Positions 7,073 through 13,938 of a DNA stretch of 13,938 nucleotides are shown piece after piece. Within the stretch, counting starts at the first letter, position 1. Every line of letters starts with the position of its first letter. The position numbers and the translations under genes are program-made. The DNA comes from Streptococcaceae bacterium (GTDB taxonomy: Bacteria > Bacillota > Bacilli > Lactobacillales > Streptococcaceae), in the NCBI GenBank assembly GCA_031259195.1, contig JAIRLR010000034.1, positions 1 to 13,938 of the forward strand, read 5' to 3'. Under the pieces are notes generated by a model, which saw nothing but the letters and a program-made list of their open reading frames with translations, did not search any database and was not told where the DNA came from.

Positions 7073-7107
7073 AAAGCGAATTACAGGCAGAAGGTGAGTG
7101 TTTATAA

Positions 7108-7560
7108 GTGACGCAAATAAGATATAAAGCCATTGTTGATGGCAATTACTATACAATTATTAGTTCAGAGACAAAAGAGCATTTAGATATGGTGACGCAA
7201 ATTGTGGATGAGCAATTTTGTACATTAAAACAGAAAGTTAAAGGCGCTAGCGGAGAGCTGACAGCGATTTTATTGGCGATTAATGCTGTAAATGATCAGC
7301 TAAAAAAGCAGGCAAGCAATATTATCTTAATAAAGAAAAATGAAAGATTAAAAAATCAACTATTAGAAGCGCAAGAGCAAATAGCTTCACTTGAAATGGA
7401 GCTTGAACGGGCGAACAGTGCAGAAAAAAAGACCAGAGAGTTGCTGGAAGAGTTTAAAGAAAATAATCCAAAAATAGAAGAAGCGCAGTTTGTTGTGGAA
7501 GTTGAACAGGCAAATCAAAAAGCGAAAGAACGCATCATGGAAAAAACAATTGGAAAGTGA
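7108..7560 (+). CDS. zapA: Cell division protein ZapA, extended coiled-coil form, probably 3'-frameshifted
   Basis: FtsZ-binding factor that bundles FtsZ filaments at the division site. Residues 1-70 match the ZapA globular domain (RYKAIVDGNYYTI, then the AILLAINAVNDQLKKQ helix), and 75-145 are a charged, Leu-rich coiled coil, longer than in minimal ZapA proteins of about 85-100 residues. A GTG start follows AAGGTGAG at nine bases. The frame stops at 7558, but the coiled coil continues in the next frame (KQLESEQAAQMNLELEKARE) to a stop at 7604-7606. Removing one A from the six-A run at 7541-7546 restores a single product of about 165 residues. The loss affects only the distal tail, so function is probably kept. 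It is followed by cvpA and mutS2 in the usual Firmicutes order. Confidence 0.85.
   Translation: MTQIRYKAIVDGNYYTIISSETKEHLDMVTQIVDEQFCTLKQKVKGASGELTAILLAINAVNDQLKKQASNIILIKKNERLKNQLLEAQEQIASLEMELERANSAEKKTRELLEEFKENNPKIEEAQFVVEVEQANQKAKERIMEKTIGK
7541..7546 (+). other. Frameshift site: A-run near the zapA 3' end
   Basis: Six A bases separate the annotated zapA frame from an adjacent frame that keeps coiled-coil composition up to the stop at 7604-7606. With five A bases the join reads MEKQLESEQ, a natural continuation of the helix. Confidence 0.6.
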
Positions 7561-7630
7561 GCAAGCTGCGCAAATGAATTTGGAACTTGAGAAGGCTAGA
7601 GAGTAAAAAAATTCTAAGTATGGGGATGTA

Positions 7631-8176
7631 ATGGTTTCAGTTATTTTGATTATATTATTTATTTGGGGATTTTATGTCGGTTTTCGTCGAGGGTTTATTT
7701 TGCAACTTGTATATACAGCAGGCTGCACAATTTCTTACATTGCTGCTTCAACTTATTATCGACATTTAGCTAATTTTTTAGAATTATTTGTGCCGTTTCC
7801 GTCAGCAAATTCTGGGACAAAAATGAAGTTTTTCTCAGAGGCGCAAACACTTGATTTAGATAAGTTTTTTATTGCCGGAGTTGCCTTTTTTCTGATTTAT
7901 TTAGTGTGTTATTTTTTATTTCGTTTGTTAGCAATTTTTGTTTATGGTTTACGTTTAATTCCTTTTTTTGGAGGGATTAATAAAATTTTAGGTGGTTTAG
8001 GCGGCCTGGCTTCAGTTTTTTTAACATCATTTATGGTTTTAAAATTATTAACGATTCTTCCAGTAAATTCCCTGCAATCAATGCTATACAAGGATATTTT
8101 AGTTCAGGCAATGATGGAGAGAATTCCGTTCTTTTCGCAAAATTTACAAAACCTATGGGTTGATAAATTGATTTAG
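7631..8176 (+). CDS. cvpA: CvpA family membrane protein
   Basis: Small integral membrane protein of the CvpA family, first linked to colicin V production in enterobacteria; its role in Firmicutes is not settled. The 181 residues contain about four hydrophobic segments (2-17, 22-41, 80-105, 120-143), with a basic GFRRGFILQL loop after the first and a PFFGGINKILGGLGG motif before the last, both typical of the family. The ATG has a GGGGATG site four bases upstream. It lies between zapA and mutS2, the common arrangement in Lactobacillales, and is probably cotranscribed with both. The family assignment is firm; the function is not. Confidence 0.85.
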   Translation: MVSVILIILFIWGFYVGFRRGFILQLVYTAGCTISYIAASTYYRHLANFLELFVPFPSANSGTKMKFFSEAQTLDLDKFFIAGVAFFLIYLVCYFLFRLLAIFVYGLRLIPFFGGINKILGGLGGLASVFLTSFMVLKLLTILPVNSLQSMLYKDILVQAMMERIPFFSQNLQNLWVDKLI

Positions 8177-8229
8177 TATTTTTTGCGAGATTGATTAATA
8201 GAAAATCGTGTTTGAGAGTTGGCTAGATT

Positions 8230-10614
8230 GTGAATAGTAAAATTTTAGAAGTTTTAGAGTTTGATGAAATTCGAAGTCAATTGCTGCAGCAGATATTGAC
8301 AGCAAGCGGAGCAGAAAAAGTAAGAGCGCTTTCACCAGTGTCTAACGTTGAAAAAGTTAGCATTTGGCTGCAGGAAACCAAAGAGGGCTTAGATGTCGAG
8401 CGTTTACGTGGTGGCTTTCCGCTATCTCAAATTGAAAATATGAAACCTTTGATTAAGCGTTTAGAAATCGGTGCTAATCTAAATGGTGTGGAGCTAGCGC
8501 ATATTAGTCAACTATTAAGGTCGACAAGTGAGATTATGCGTTTTATTAATGATCTAGAAGCAGAGGATTTTGCATTTATTAGACTTTTTTATTGGCAAGA
8601 GAAATTGACTGCTTTTCCTGAGATTGGTCAGAAGTTGCGTACTAGCATTGCAAATGATGGTTCGGTAAATGATGAAGCTTCGCCTGAGTTGCAAAGGATT
8701 CGTCAAGGAATTTCTCGGAACAAGGAAAAGGTTCAAAGTGAATTAAGTCGAGTGATTCATAGCAGTTTAGCGAAGTATTTAAGTGATACCATAATCACTA
8801 TTCGTAATGATCGCTATGTTTTGCTAGTAAAGCAAGAGTATCGCAAAGTTTTCGGTGGCATTGTGCATGATCAGTCAGCTACAGGACAAACGCTTTATAT
8901 TGAACCAAAGCAAGTGGTGGAGTTGAACAATCATTTGCGTCAATATCAAGCTCAAGAGCGTTTAGAAATCGAGCGCATTTTAGCGGAATTATCAGCGTTA
9001 CTTTCTCCTTATACCAAGGAAATTTTGCAAAATAACTTTGTTTTAGGTCAGCTAGATTTTATCCAAGCCAAAGCGCGATTAGCCAAAATACAAAAAAGCG
9101 TCATTCCAAATATTTCAGTAGAAAATAAAGTGAATTTGCACCAAGCGCGCCATCCTTTGATAGGTCAAACTGTGATTGTTCCCAATGATTTGGTGATTGG
9201 TGAAGATTATCAAGCATTGGTGATCACCGGGCCTAATACGGGCGGAAAGACGATTACACTGAAAACTTTTGGTTTGTTGCAAATTATGGCTCAAAGTGGT
9301 TTAGCTATTCCTGTGGCAGAAGATAGTACAGTGGGAATTTTTACTGAAATTTTTGCGGATATTGGCGATGAACAGTCGATTGAACAAAATTTATCCACTT
9401 TTTCTAGCCATATGACAAATATTGTGATGATTTTAGAAGCCATTGATGATAAGAGCTTAGTATTGTTCGATGAGCTAGGGGCAGGAACAGATCCGCAAGA
9501 AGGCTCAGCGTTAGCGATCGCTATTTTAGATGCGGTGCAATCTAAAGGCAGTTATGTTATGGCAACAACGCATTACCCAGAGCTAAAAGCATATGGATAT
9601 AATCGCGCACGGACAATTAATGCCAGTATGGAGTTTGATGTGCAAACACTAAGCCCTACTTATCGTTTGCTAATCGGTGTACCTGGACGTTCAAATGCTT
9701 TTGAGATTTCTAAATGTTTAGGATTGAATGAAAAGGTTATCACTAAAGCTCGTAGTTTGCTTGATACAGAGTCGCAAAAAATAGATAAAATGGTTTTAGA
9801 TCTGGAACAGCAACAAAAAATGGCGGAGGAAGATTACTTATTATTGCATAAAAATTTAGAAGAATCAGAAAAGCTACTGTTTGATTTAAAAGAAGGTTAT
9901 CAAGATTTTTTGCTTAAACGAGAAAAAGAGTTGCAAAAGGCTTATAATAAAGCTAGCGAGACGATAAAAGAAGCAGAGGATAAGTCTGAGCAAATTATTC
10001 AAGAAATTCGTGATATGCAAAAAAGAGCTAGTCACTCTGCGGTAAAAGAGCATGAGTTAATTGCTGCTAAGTCTCAGCTAAGTAATTTAAAACGTGAAAA
10101 AGAATTTTTAAGTAAAAATAAAGTATTGCCAAAGGCTAAAAAATTAAAGAATTTTAAAGTTGGCGATGAAGTTGTTGTTACAACTTACGGTCAACGCGGG
10201 ATATTGATAGAAAAGCTGTCGGTGAAAAAATGGGTAGTTCAAGTAGGGATTTTAAAGATGAAAGTCAGTCTTGAGCATTTAGTTTCTGCCAAGTCTGAAA
10301 AATCGAAAAAGAAAAAGACGGTTCAGGTAAAACCTTATGTGCGCAGTAGTACTCAAGATTTTGCTCATTCGGTAAGTTCGCAACTGGATGTGCGTGGAGA
10401 GCGTTATGAAGATGCTTTGATTGCAGTGGATCGTTATTTGGATCAAGCTCTGTTGGCCTCGCTTTCGCAGGTTACGATTGTTCATGGCAAAGGTACTGGT
10501 GCCTTGCGCGATGGGATAACAAAAATGTTGCGCTCTGACTCACGTGTTAAAAGCTTTAGTTTTGCTCCGGGAAATGCTGGAGGTGTTGGAGCCACAAGCG
10601 TTAGTTTTGAATAG
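8230..10614 (+). CDS. mutS2: Endonuclease MutS2
   Basis: MutS-like ATPase with a C-terminal Smr nuclease domain. Members are known to suppress homologous recombination and, in Bacillus subtilis, to act on collided ribosomes. The 794 residues are full length: core and lever regions (about 1-300), an ATPase with Walker A GPNTGGKT (334-341) and Walker B LVLFDELGAGTDP (410-422), the H-loop TTHYPELK (446-453), a long charged coiled coil (about 510-635), a KOW-like patch (about 640-680), and Smr with LDVRGERYEDA (719-729) and HGKGTGALR (752-760). GTG at 8230 gives the expected N-terminus MNSKILEVLEFDEI, but the ribosome binding site is weak. In many relatives trxA follows; here clpC does. Confidence 0.95.
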   Translation: MNSKILEVLEFDEIRSQLLQQILTASGAEKVRALSPVSNVEKVSIWLQETKEGLDVERLRGGFPLSQIENMKPLIKRLEIGANLNGVELAHISQLLRSTSEIMRFINDLEAEDFAFIRLFYWQEKLTAFPEIGQKLRTSIANDGSVNDEASPELQRIRQGISRNKEKVQSELSRVIHSSLAKYLSDTIITIRNDRYVLLVKQEYRKVFGGIVHDQSATGQTLYIEPKQVVELNNHLRQYQAQERLEIERILAELSALLSPYTKEILQNNFVLGQLDFIQAKARLAKIQKSVIPNISVENKVNLHQARHPLIGQTVIVPNDLVIGEDYQALVITGPNTGGKTITLKTFGLLQIMAQSGLAIPVAEDSTVGIFTEIFADIGDEQSIEQNLSTFSSHMTNIVMILEAIDDKSLVLFDELGAGTDPQEGSALAIAILDAVQSKGSYVMATTHYPELKAYGYNRARTINASMEFDVQTLSPTYRLLIGVPGRSNAFEISKCLGLNEKVITKARSLLDTESQKIDKMVLDLEQQQKMAEEDYLLLHKNLEESEKLLFDLKEGYQDFLLKREKELQKAYNKASETIKEAEDKSEQIIQEIRDMQKRASHSAVKEHELIAAKSQLSNLKREKEFLSKNKVLPKAKKLKNFKVGDEVVVTTYGQRGILIEKLSVKKWVVQVGILKMKVSLEHLVSAKSEKSKKKKTVQVKPYVRSSTQDFAHSVSSQLDVRGERYEDALIAVDRYLDQALLASLSQVTIVHGKGTGALRDGITKMLRSDSRVKSFSFAPGNAGGVGATSVSFE

Positions 10615-10620
10615 ATTTCT

Positions 10621-10648
10621 TTTGTTTGTAGTTTAAAGAGGATATAAT
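10621..10648 (+). promoter_or_regulatory. Possible promoter for clpC-argR
   Basis: A perfect TATAAT (10643-10648) lies 16 bases after TTTGTT (10621-10626), a poor -35 box. A second -10-like TATACT occurs at 10696-10701 without a good -35. The 109-base gap holds no CtsR heptad repeat (GGTCAAA type) and no CIRCE inverted repeat, so the usual heat-shock operators of Firmicutes clpC genes are not visible. Confidence 0.45.
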
Positions 10649-10723
10649 GATTGATAGTGCAAAGGTTTTCATGGATATTTGAAAAATCTTTAAGATATAC
10701 TTTAAAGGGATAAAGGTGAAGTA

Positions 10724-13288
10724 ATGAATGAATTATTTACAGCTCGAGCTCGAGCTGCGCTTAGAATTGCACAGGATGAGGCAAAGCGCTTTAGACATCG
10801 ATCTGTTGGTAGCGAGCACTTGCTGTTTGCTCTTATTTCAGAGTCTAATGGTCTTGCAGGAAAAATGCTGCGCTTAGCAGGAGCAAATGAAGATGATATT
10901 CGTGAAGAAATCGAAACTTTAACAGGATATGGAAAGATTCGAAAGTATTCAAAGGGAAGCTCTCTTCCTTACTCTCCGCGAACAAAGCAAGTTTTAGAGG
11001 TGGCCAATGATGAAGCGCAGCATTTGGATTCGGATTTGATAGGGACTGAGCATTTATTATTGGGTTTACTTAAAGATCAAGATATTTTAGCGGTTCGAAT
11101 TTTAATAAATATAGGAGTAAACCTTTCAAAATTGCGTATATTATTATTGGATCGTATTGATCGTGGAATGGCTGACGATAATGAAGAGGGGGATATCTTT
11201 TCCCCGCCATTTTTAGGAATACTTAACTCTCCTATTCATAGCAAGAGCAGTCGTAAAAGACATGATTCTTCTTTTTTAAGCGGTACGCCGACTTTAAATA
11301 GTATTGCACGTGACTTGACAGCGATTGCGCGTAAAAAAGGTTTGGATCCGGTAGTTGGACGTGATTTAGAAATTCGTCGTGTTTTGCAAATTTTAAGTCG
11401 CAGAACCAAAAATAATCCCGTTTTGGTGGGCGATCCTGGTGTTGGAAAGACCGCGATTGCAGAAGGCTTGGCCCAGATGATTGTCTCCGGAGATGTTCCT
11501 GAGAGTATTTTTGATAAGCGATTAATGATTCTTGATATGGGCTCCGTTGTTGCTGGGACAAAGTATCGCGGGGAGTTTGAGGAGCGTTTAAAAAAAATTG
11601 TGGATGAGATTTATCATGATGGCAATATTATTTTATTTATTGACGAGTTGCATACATTGATTGGTGCTGGCGGAGCAGAAGGGGCGATTGACGCTTCTAA
11701 TATTTTAAAACCAGCCTTAGCGCGAGGTGAATTGCAAACCATTGGCGCTACAACTTTAGATGAGTATCAAAAGTACATCGAAAGAGACTCTGCGCTTGAA
11801 CGCAGATTTGCGCGTGTTTTGGTGGATGAACCAAGTGAAGAAGAAACAGTAGCGATCTTACAAGGCTTGCGTTCGAGTTATGAAAAATATCATAAAGTTA
11901 ATATTGCAGATGAAGCTTTGCAGGCAGCCGTTTTGCTTTCTATTCGCTATATTAACTCTCGTCAGCTACCAGATAAAGCAATTGATATAATAGATGAAGC
12001 CGCAGCTAAAGTGCGTTTAGAGAATTTGCCTTCTTCTAAGCGTTTGCTTAATTTGCGAGAAGATATTGAAAAATGTAAAAAATTGAAGGAAGATGCGATC
12101 TCTGATGGGAAATTTGTATTAGTTTCAAAGTATCGAAAAAAAGAAAAAAAGGCCATTATGGATTTGCAAAAAATGGAAGATCGGGAACACTCGCAAGATT
12201 ATCGTAAGTTGTATGTTCTAGAAAAGGATGTTGCAGCAGTAGTTTCTGAGTGGACGGGTGTTCCGCTAAATCAATTGACAAAGAAAGAGTCGGATAAATT
12301 ACTTCATTTGGAAAAAATTTTGCGCAAGCGTGTAGTTGGCCAGGAAAAGGCGGTTGCGGTGATCTGCAGAGCAATAAGACGAGCGCGTTCAGGTTTTAAA
12401 GATCCTATGCGACCGATTGGTTCTTTTATGTTTTTGGGACCAACAGGTGTTGGAAAAACAGAACTTGCGAAAGCGCTGGCGGAAGTTATTTTTGGCAGCG
12501 AAGAAGCGATGATTCGTGTTGATATGAGCGAATTTATGGAAAAATATAGTACATCTCGTTTAATTGGAGCACCTCCTGGTTATGTTGGTTATGATGAGGG
12601 TGGGCAGTTAACTGAACAAGTGCGCAAGATGCCTTACTCAGTGATTTTATTGGATGAGGTTGAAAAAGCGCATTTCGATGTTTTTAATCTTTTGTTGCAG
12701 GTATTTGACGAGGGTTATCTAACAGATGCCAAAGGGCGGAAAGTAGATTTTCGCAATACAATTGTCATTATGACTTCAAATATTGGAGCTACAACACTGC
12801 GTGAGGAAAAATTGGTCGGTTTTAATATAAATGACGCATCGCAGGATTATTCACATATGGAGAAAACGATATTGGATGAGTTAAAGGAAACATTTCGTCC
12901 GGAGTTTTTAAATCGTATTGATGAAAATGTCGTTTTTAGTTCTTTGGAAAAAGATGAGATCAATGAAATTGTAAAAATCATGAATAAAAGAATTATTAAA
13001 CGTTTGAAAGTGCAAGGCGTTAAGCTTAGGATTACATCTACAGCAATTGAAGTTATTGGTAAGGTTGGTTTTGATCCAGAATATGGTGCAAGGCCGATTC
13101 GTCGTGCATTGCAAAGAGAAGTAGAGGATCGTTTAAGTGAAGCGCTGCTATCAGGACAGTTTGCTTTTGGCGATCAAGTAACTATTGGTGTCAAAAGAGG
13201 CAAGATCGTGCTAAGTATTAAAAAGGTAGAAAAACTTACAGAGGAGCTATCTAACAGCAATGATGACGTAGGTTTGATAAAAGTATGA
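10724..13288 (+). CDS. clpC: ATP-dependent Clp protease ATP-binding subunit ClpC
   Basis: AAA+ unfoldase that delivers proteins to ClpP in the cytoplasm. The 854 residues contain two N-terminal Clp repeats (about 1-145), AAA-1 with Walker A GDPGVGKT (236-243) and Walker [11 protein letters not shown] (302-311), a short coiled M/UVR-like segment (about 435-490), and AAA-2 with GPTGVGKT (572-579) and [11 protein letters not shown] (640-650). The LVGF tripeptide loop (697-700) is the expected ClpP-docking element and separates it from ClpB. The D2 small domain ends the protein, with a variable tail. The ATG is preceded by AAGGTGA. The gene is not preceded by ctsR or mcsAB, and no CtsR operator is seen. 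Its stop overlaps the argR start by four bases. Confidence 0.95.
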   Translation: MNELFTARARAALRIAQDEAKRFRHRSVGSEHLLFALISESNGLAGKMLRLAGANEDDIREEIETLTGYGKIRKYSKGSSLPYSPRTKQVLEVANDEAQHLDSDLIGTEHLLLGLLKDQDILAVRILINIGVNLSKLRILLLDRIDRGMADDNEEGDIFSPPFLGILNSPIHSKSSRKRHDSSFLSGTPTLNSIARDLTAIARKKGLDPVVGRDLEIRRVLQILSRRTKNNPVLVGDPGVGKTAIAEGLAQMIVSGDVPESIFDKRLMILDMGSVVAGTKYRGEFEERLKKIVDEIYHDGNIILFIDELHTLIGAGGAEGAIDASNILKPALARGELQTIGATTLDEYQKYIERDSALERRFARVLVDEPSEEETVAILQGLRSSYEKYHKVNIADEALQAAVLLSIRYINSRQLPDKAIDIIDEAAAKVRLENLPSSKRLLNLREDIEKCKKLKEDAISDGKFVLVSKYRKKEKKAIMDLQKMEDREHSQDYRKLYVLEKDVAAVVSEWTGVPLNQLTKKESDKLLHLEKILRKRVVGQEKAVAVICRAIRRARSGFKDPMRPIGSFMFLGPTGVGKTELAKALAEVIFGSEEAMIRVDMSEFMEKYSTSRLIGAPPGYVGYDEGGQLTEQVRKMPYSVILLDEVEKAHFDVFNLLLQVFDEGYLTDAKGRKVDFRNTIVIMTSNIGATTLREEKLVGFNINDASQDYSHMEKTILDELKETFRPEFLNRIDENVVFSSLEKDEINEIVKIMNKRIIKRLKVQGVKLRITSTAIEVIGKVGFDPEYGARPIRRALQREVEDRLSEALLSGQFAFGDQVTIGVKRGKIVLSIKKVEKLTEELSNSNDDVGLIKV

Positions 13289-13746
13289 CGGTGAATTTGA
13301 AAAAGGTGGAGCGTCATCGATTAATTAAAAAAATCATTGCTGAAAATGCTATATCTACTCAAAAAGAGTTACTGCTTTTTTTGCATCAAAAAAAGCTGAA
13401 AGTTAACCAGTCGACTTTATCAAGAGATGTTCGCGAGCTAGGTCTATTAAAAATGCACAATGATGACGGGATTTTACAATATTTTTTACCCCATTTTTTA
13501 GATGTATCTGAAGATATGCTAAGGCAAGTTGTGCGTAATTCAATGCAGTCGTTAGAGTGTGTACAATTTATGCTGGTTATGCGCACGAAAATAGGAGATG
13601 CCAACGTTATTGCAGGATTTATTGATGAGCTTTATGATACAGAAATAGCTGGGACGCTGGCAGGCGCAAATACTTTGGTAATTATTATGCGGGATGCTAA
13701 AAAAGCTGAAGAGTTAAAATTAACAATAGAAAGTTGGCTTGAATAG
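13285..13746 (+). CDS. argR: ArgR/AhrC-family transcriptional regulator
   Basis: DNA-binding regulator of the arginine repressor family, normally a hexamer that binds ARG boxes when loaded with arginine. The 153 residues show the N-terminal winged helix (1-70) with KERHRLI-like KVERHRLI, a STQKELL turn and the recognition motif NQSTLSRDVRELGL (41-54), then the C-terminal oligomerisation domain (about 80-150). Where family members read GTxxGDDT, this protein reads GTLAGANT (123-130), so both acidic residues known to contact arginine are absent. It may sense something else, act constitutively, or work with a second ArgR paralogue, as pairs do in several lactic acid bacteria. The ATG overlaps the clpC stop (ATGA) and lacks a clear ribosome binding site, implying coupling; GTG 13291 is an alternative start. 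Confidence 0.88.
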   Translation: MTVNLKKVERHRLIKKIIAENAISTQKELLLFLHQKKLKVNQSTLSRDVRELGLLKMHNDDGILQYFLPHFLDVSEDMLRQVVRNSMQSLECVQFMLVMRTKIGDANVIAGFIDELYDTEIAGTLAGANTLVIIMRDAKKAEELKLTIESWLE

Positions 13747-13751
13747 CCAAC
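13733..13751. terminator. Hairpin at the argR 3' end, possible terminator
   Basis: GTTGGCT (13733-13739) and AGCCAAC (13745-13751) form a perfect seven-base stem around a five-base loop that includes the argR stop codon. On the minus strand the stem is followed by TTTCTATTGTT, so it best fits termination of the leftward gene at 13768-13938. On the plus strand no T-run follows. Confidence 0.45.
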
Positions 13752-13767
13752 CTTCGCTCATCAAACT

Positions 13768-13938
13768 TTACTCTACCTGCTTTAATGCCCCGTCGTAATA
13801 CCCTCTTAACTTATCAACCAATTCAAAACATTCGTTAGCAGCAAAAATTCCTATAGCATGGCTCATTGTTTTTAAGCCCAATTCTTTTTCACCATCTAGT
13901 AAAAAGTAATACCCTTTCATAAATTTAAAAAGAAACCT
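13768..13938 (-). CDS. C-terminal end of a probable Rgg/MutR-like transcriptional regulator (partial)
   Basis: The minus strand has an uninterrupted frame from the window edge to a TAA whose complement is at 13768-13770, encoding the last 56 residues of a protein. It reads RFLFKFMKGYYFLLDGEKEL and then GLKTMSHAIGIFAANECFEL before a short charged tail. The pattern of aromatic helix, G-E-K-x-x-G turn, M-x-x-AI-x-IF helix and ending resembles the TPR-like C-terminal repeat of Rgg/GadR/MutR peptide-responsive regulators. The DNA-binding half lies outside the window, so the family assignment rests on this pattern alone; another helical-repeat protein is possible. It converges on argR, with 21 bases between the two stop codons. 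Confidence 0.55.
   Translation of the reverse strand, partial: RFLFKFMKGYYFLLDGEKELGLKTMSHAIGIFAANECFELVDKLRGYYDGALKQVE

Noticed and set aside
10615..10723. CtsR or HrcA (CIRCE) operator in front of clpC
   Set aside because: No GGTCAAA-type direct heptads and no TTAGCACTC-type inverted repeat are present in the gap.
10741..10756. Perfect 16-base palindrome AGCTCGAGCTCGAGCT at the clpC start
   Set aside because: It encodes the Ala-Arg repeat in TARARAA of the Clp N-domain. An alternating-codon coincidence is enough to explain it and no regulator is known for such a site.
11232..11561. A 109-codon minus-strand open frame inside clpC
   Set aside because: It lies wholly within the conserved AAA-1 region of clpC, is rich in Gln/Ser/His from reverse codon composition, and lacks a ribosome binding site or family similarity.

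Overview
This window looks like chromosomal DNA of a low-GC, Gram-positive bacterium of the order Lactobacillales, perhaps close to the Enterococcaceae; the genus is a guess. The evidence is the gene set (LtaS-type lipoteichoic acid synthase, a lipoprotein cyclophilin, ZapA-CvpA-MutS2 in the usual Firmicutes order, ClpC, ArgR, the end of an Rgg-like regulator), strong AGGAG-type ribosome binding sites, and frequent TTG/GTG starts (ltaS, rimM, zapA, mutS2). No phage, CRISPR, toxin-antitoxin, tRNA or rRNA gene is visible. The coding content is mostly housekeeping; the unusual material lies between the genes.

Layout. 1-463: a mobile-element-rich leader with the end of one IS-like element (1-93), a promoter (149-177) and a complete 220-bp MITE-like element (208-427) with 17-bp perfect terminal inverted repeats and a TTA target duplication, all upstream of ltaS. 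464-2674: ltaS. 2693-3467: a cyclophilin-type lipoprotein whose signal-peptide region and catalytic domain are in different frames. 3515-5416: promoter and glmS, with a solitary IS end in its leader. 5417-5778: a second, unrelated inverted-repeat element (5436-5581) beside the decayed C-terminus of an IS5-like transposase and its right end. 5779-7030: rimM and trmD, overlapping. 7064-10614: promoter and zapA-cvpA-mutS2; zapA probably carries a one-base frameshift near its 3' end. 10643-13746: promoter, clpC and argR, joined by a 4-base stop/start overlap. 13733-13938: a hairpin and the C-terminal end of a minus-strand gene resembling Rgg/MutR regulators.

Function. The genes cover envelope building (ltaS polymerises lipoteichoic acid, the cyclophilin would fold exported proteins, glmS feeds UDP-GlcNAc synthesis), translation (rimM, trmD), division and membrane (zapA, cvpA), ribosome/DNA quality control (mutS2), proteolysis (clpC) and arginine or related regulation (argR). 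Their order departs from that familiar in relatives: rimM-trmD lacks rpsP and rplS, clpC lacks ctsR, and argR sits behind clpC. With IS ends in front of ltaS, glmS and rimM, this suggests a rearranged chromosome.

I do not see a convincing undescribed multi-gene system. The points most worth a second look are the structured MITE in the ltaS leader, the recurrent IS ends just ahead of ribosome binding sites, the ArgR-like protein that lacks the arginine-binding acidic pair and is coupled to clpC, the extra residue in a conserved TrmD loop, and three apparent single-base duplications that break reading frames.
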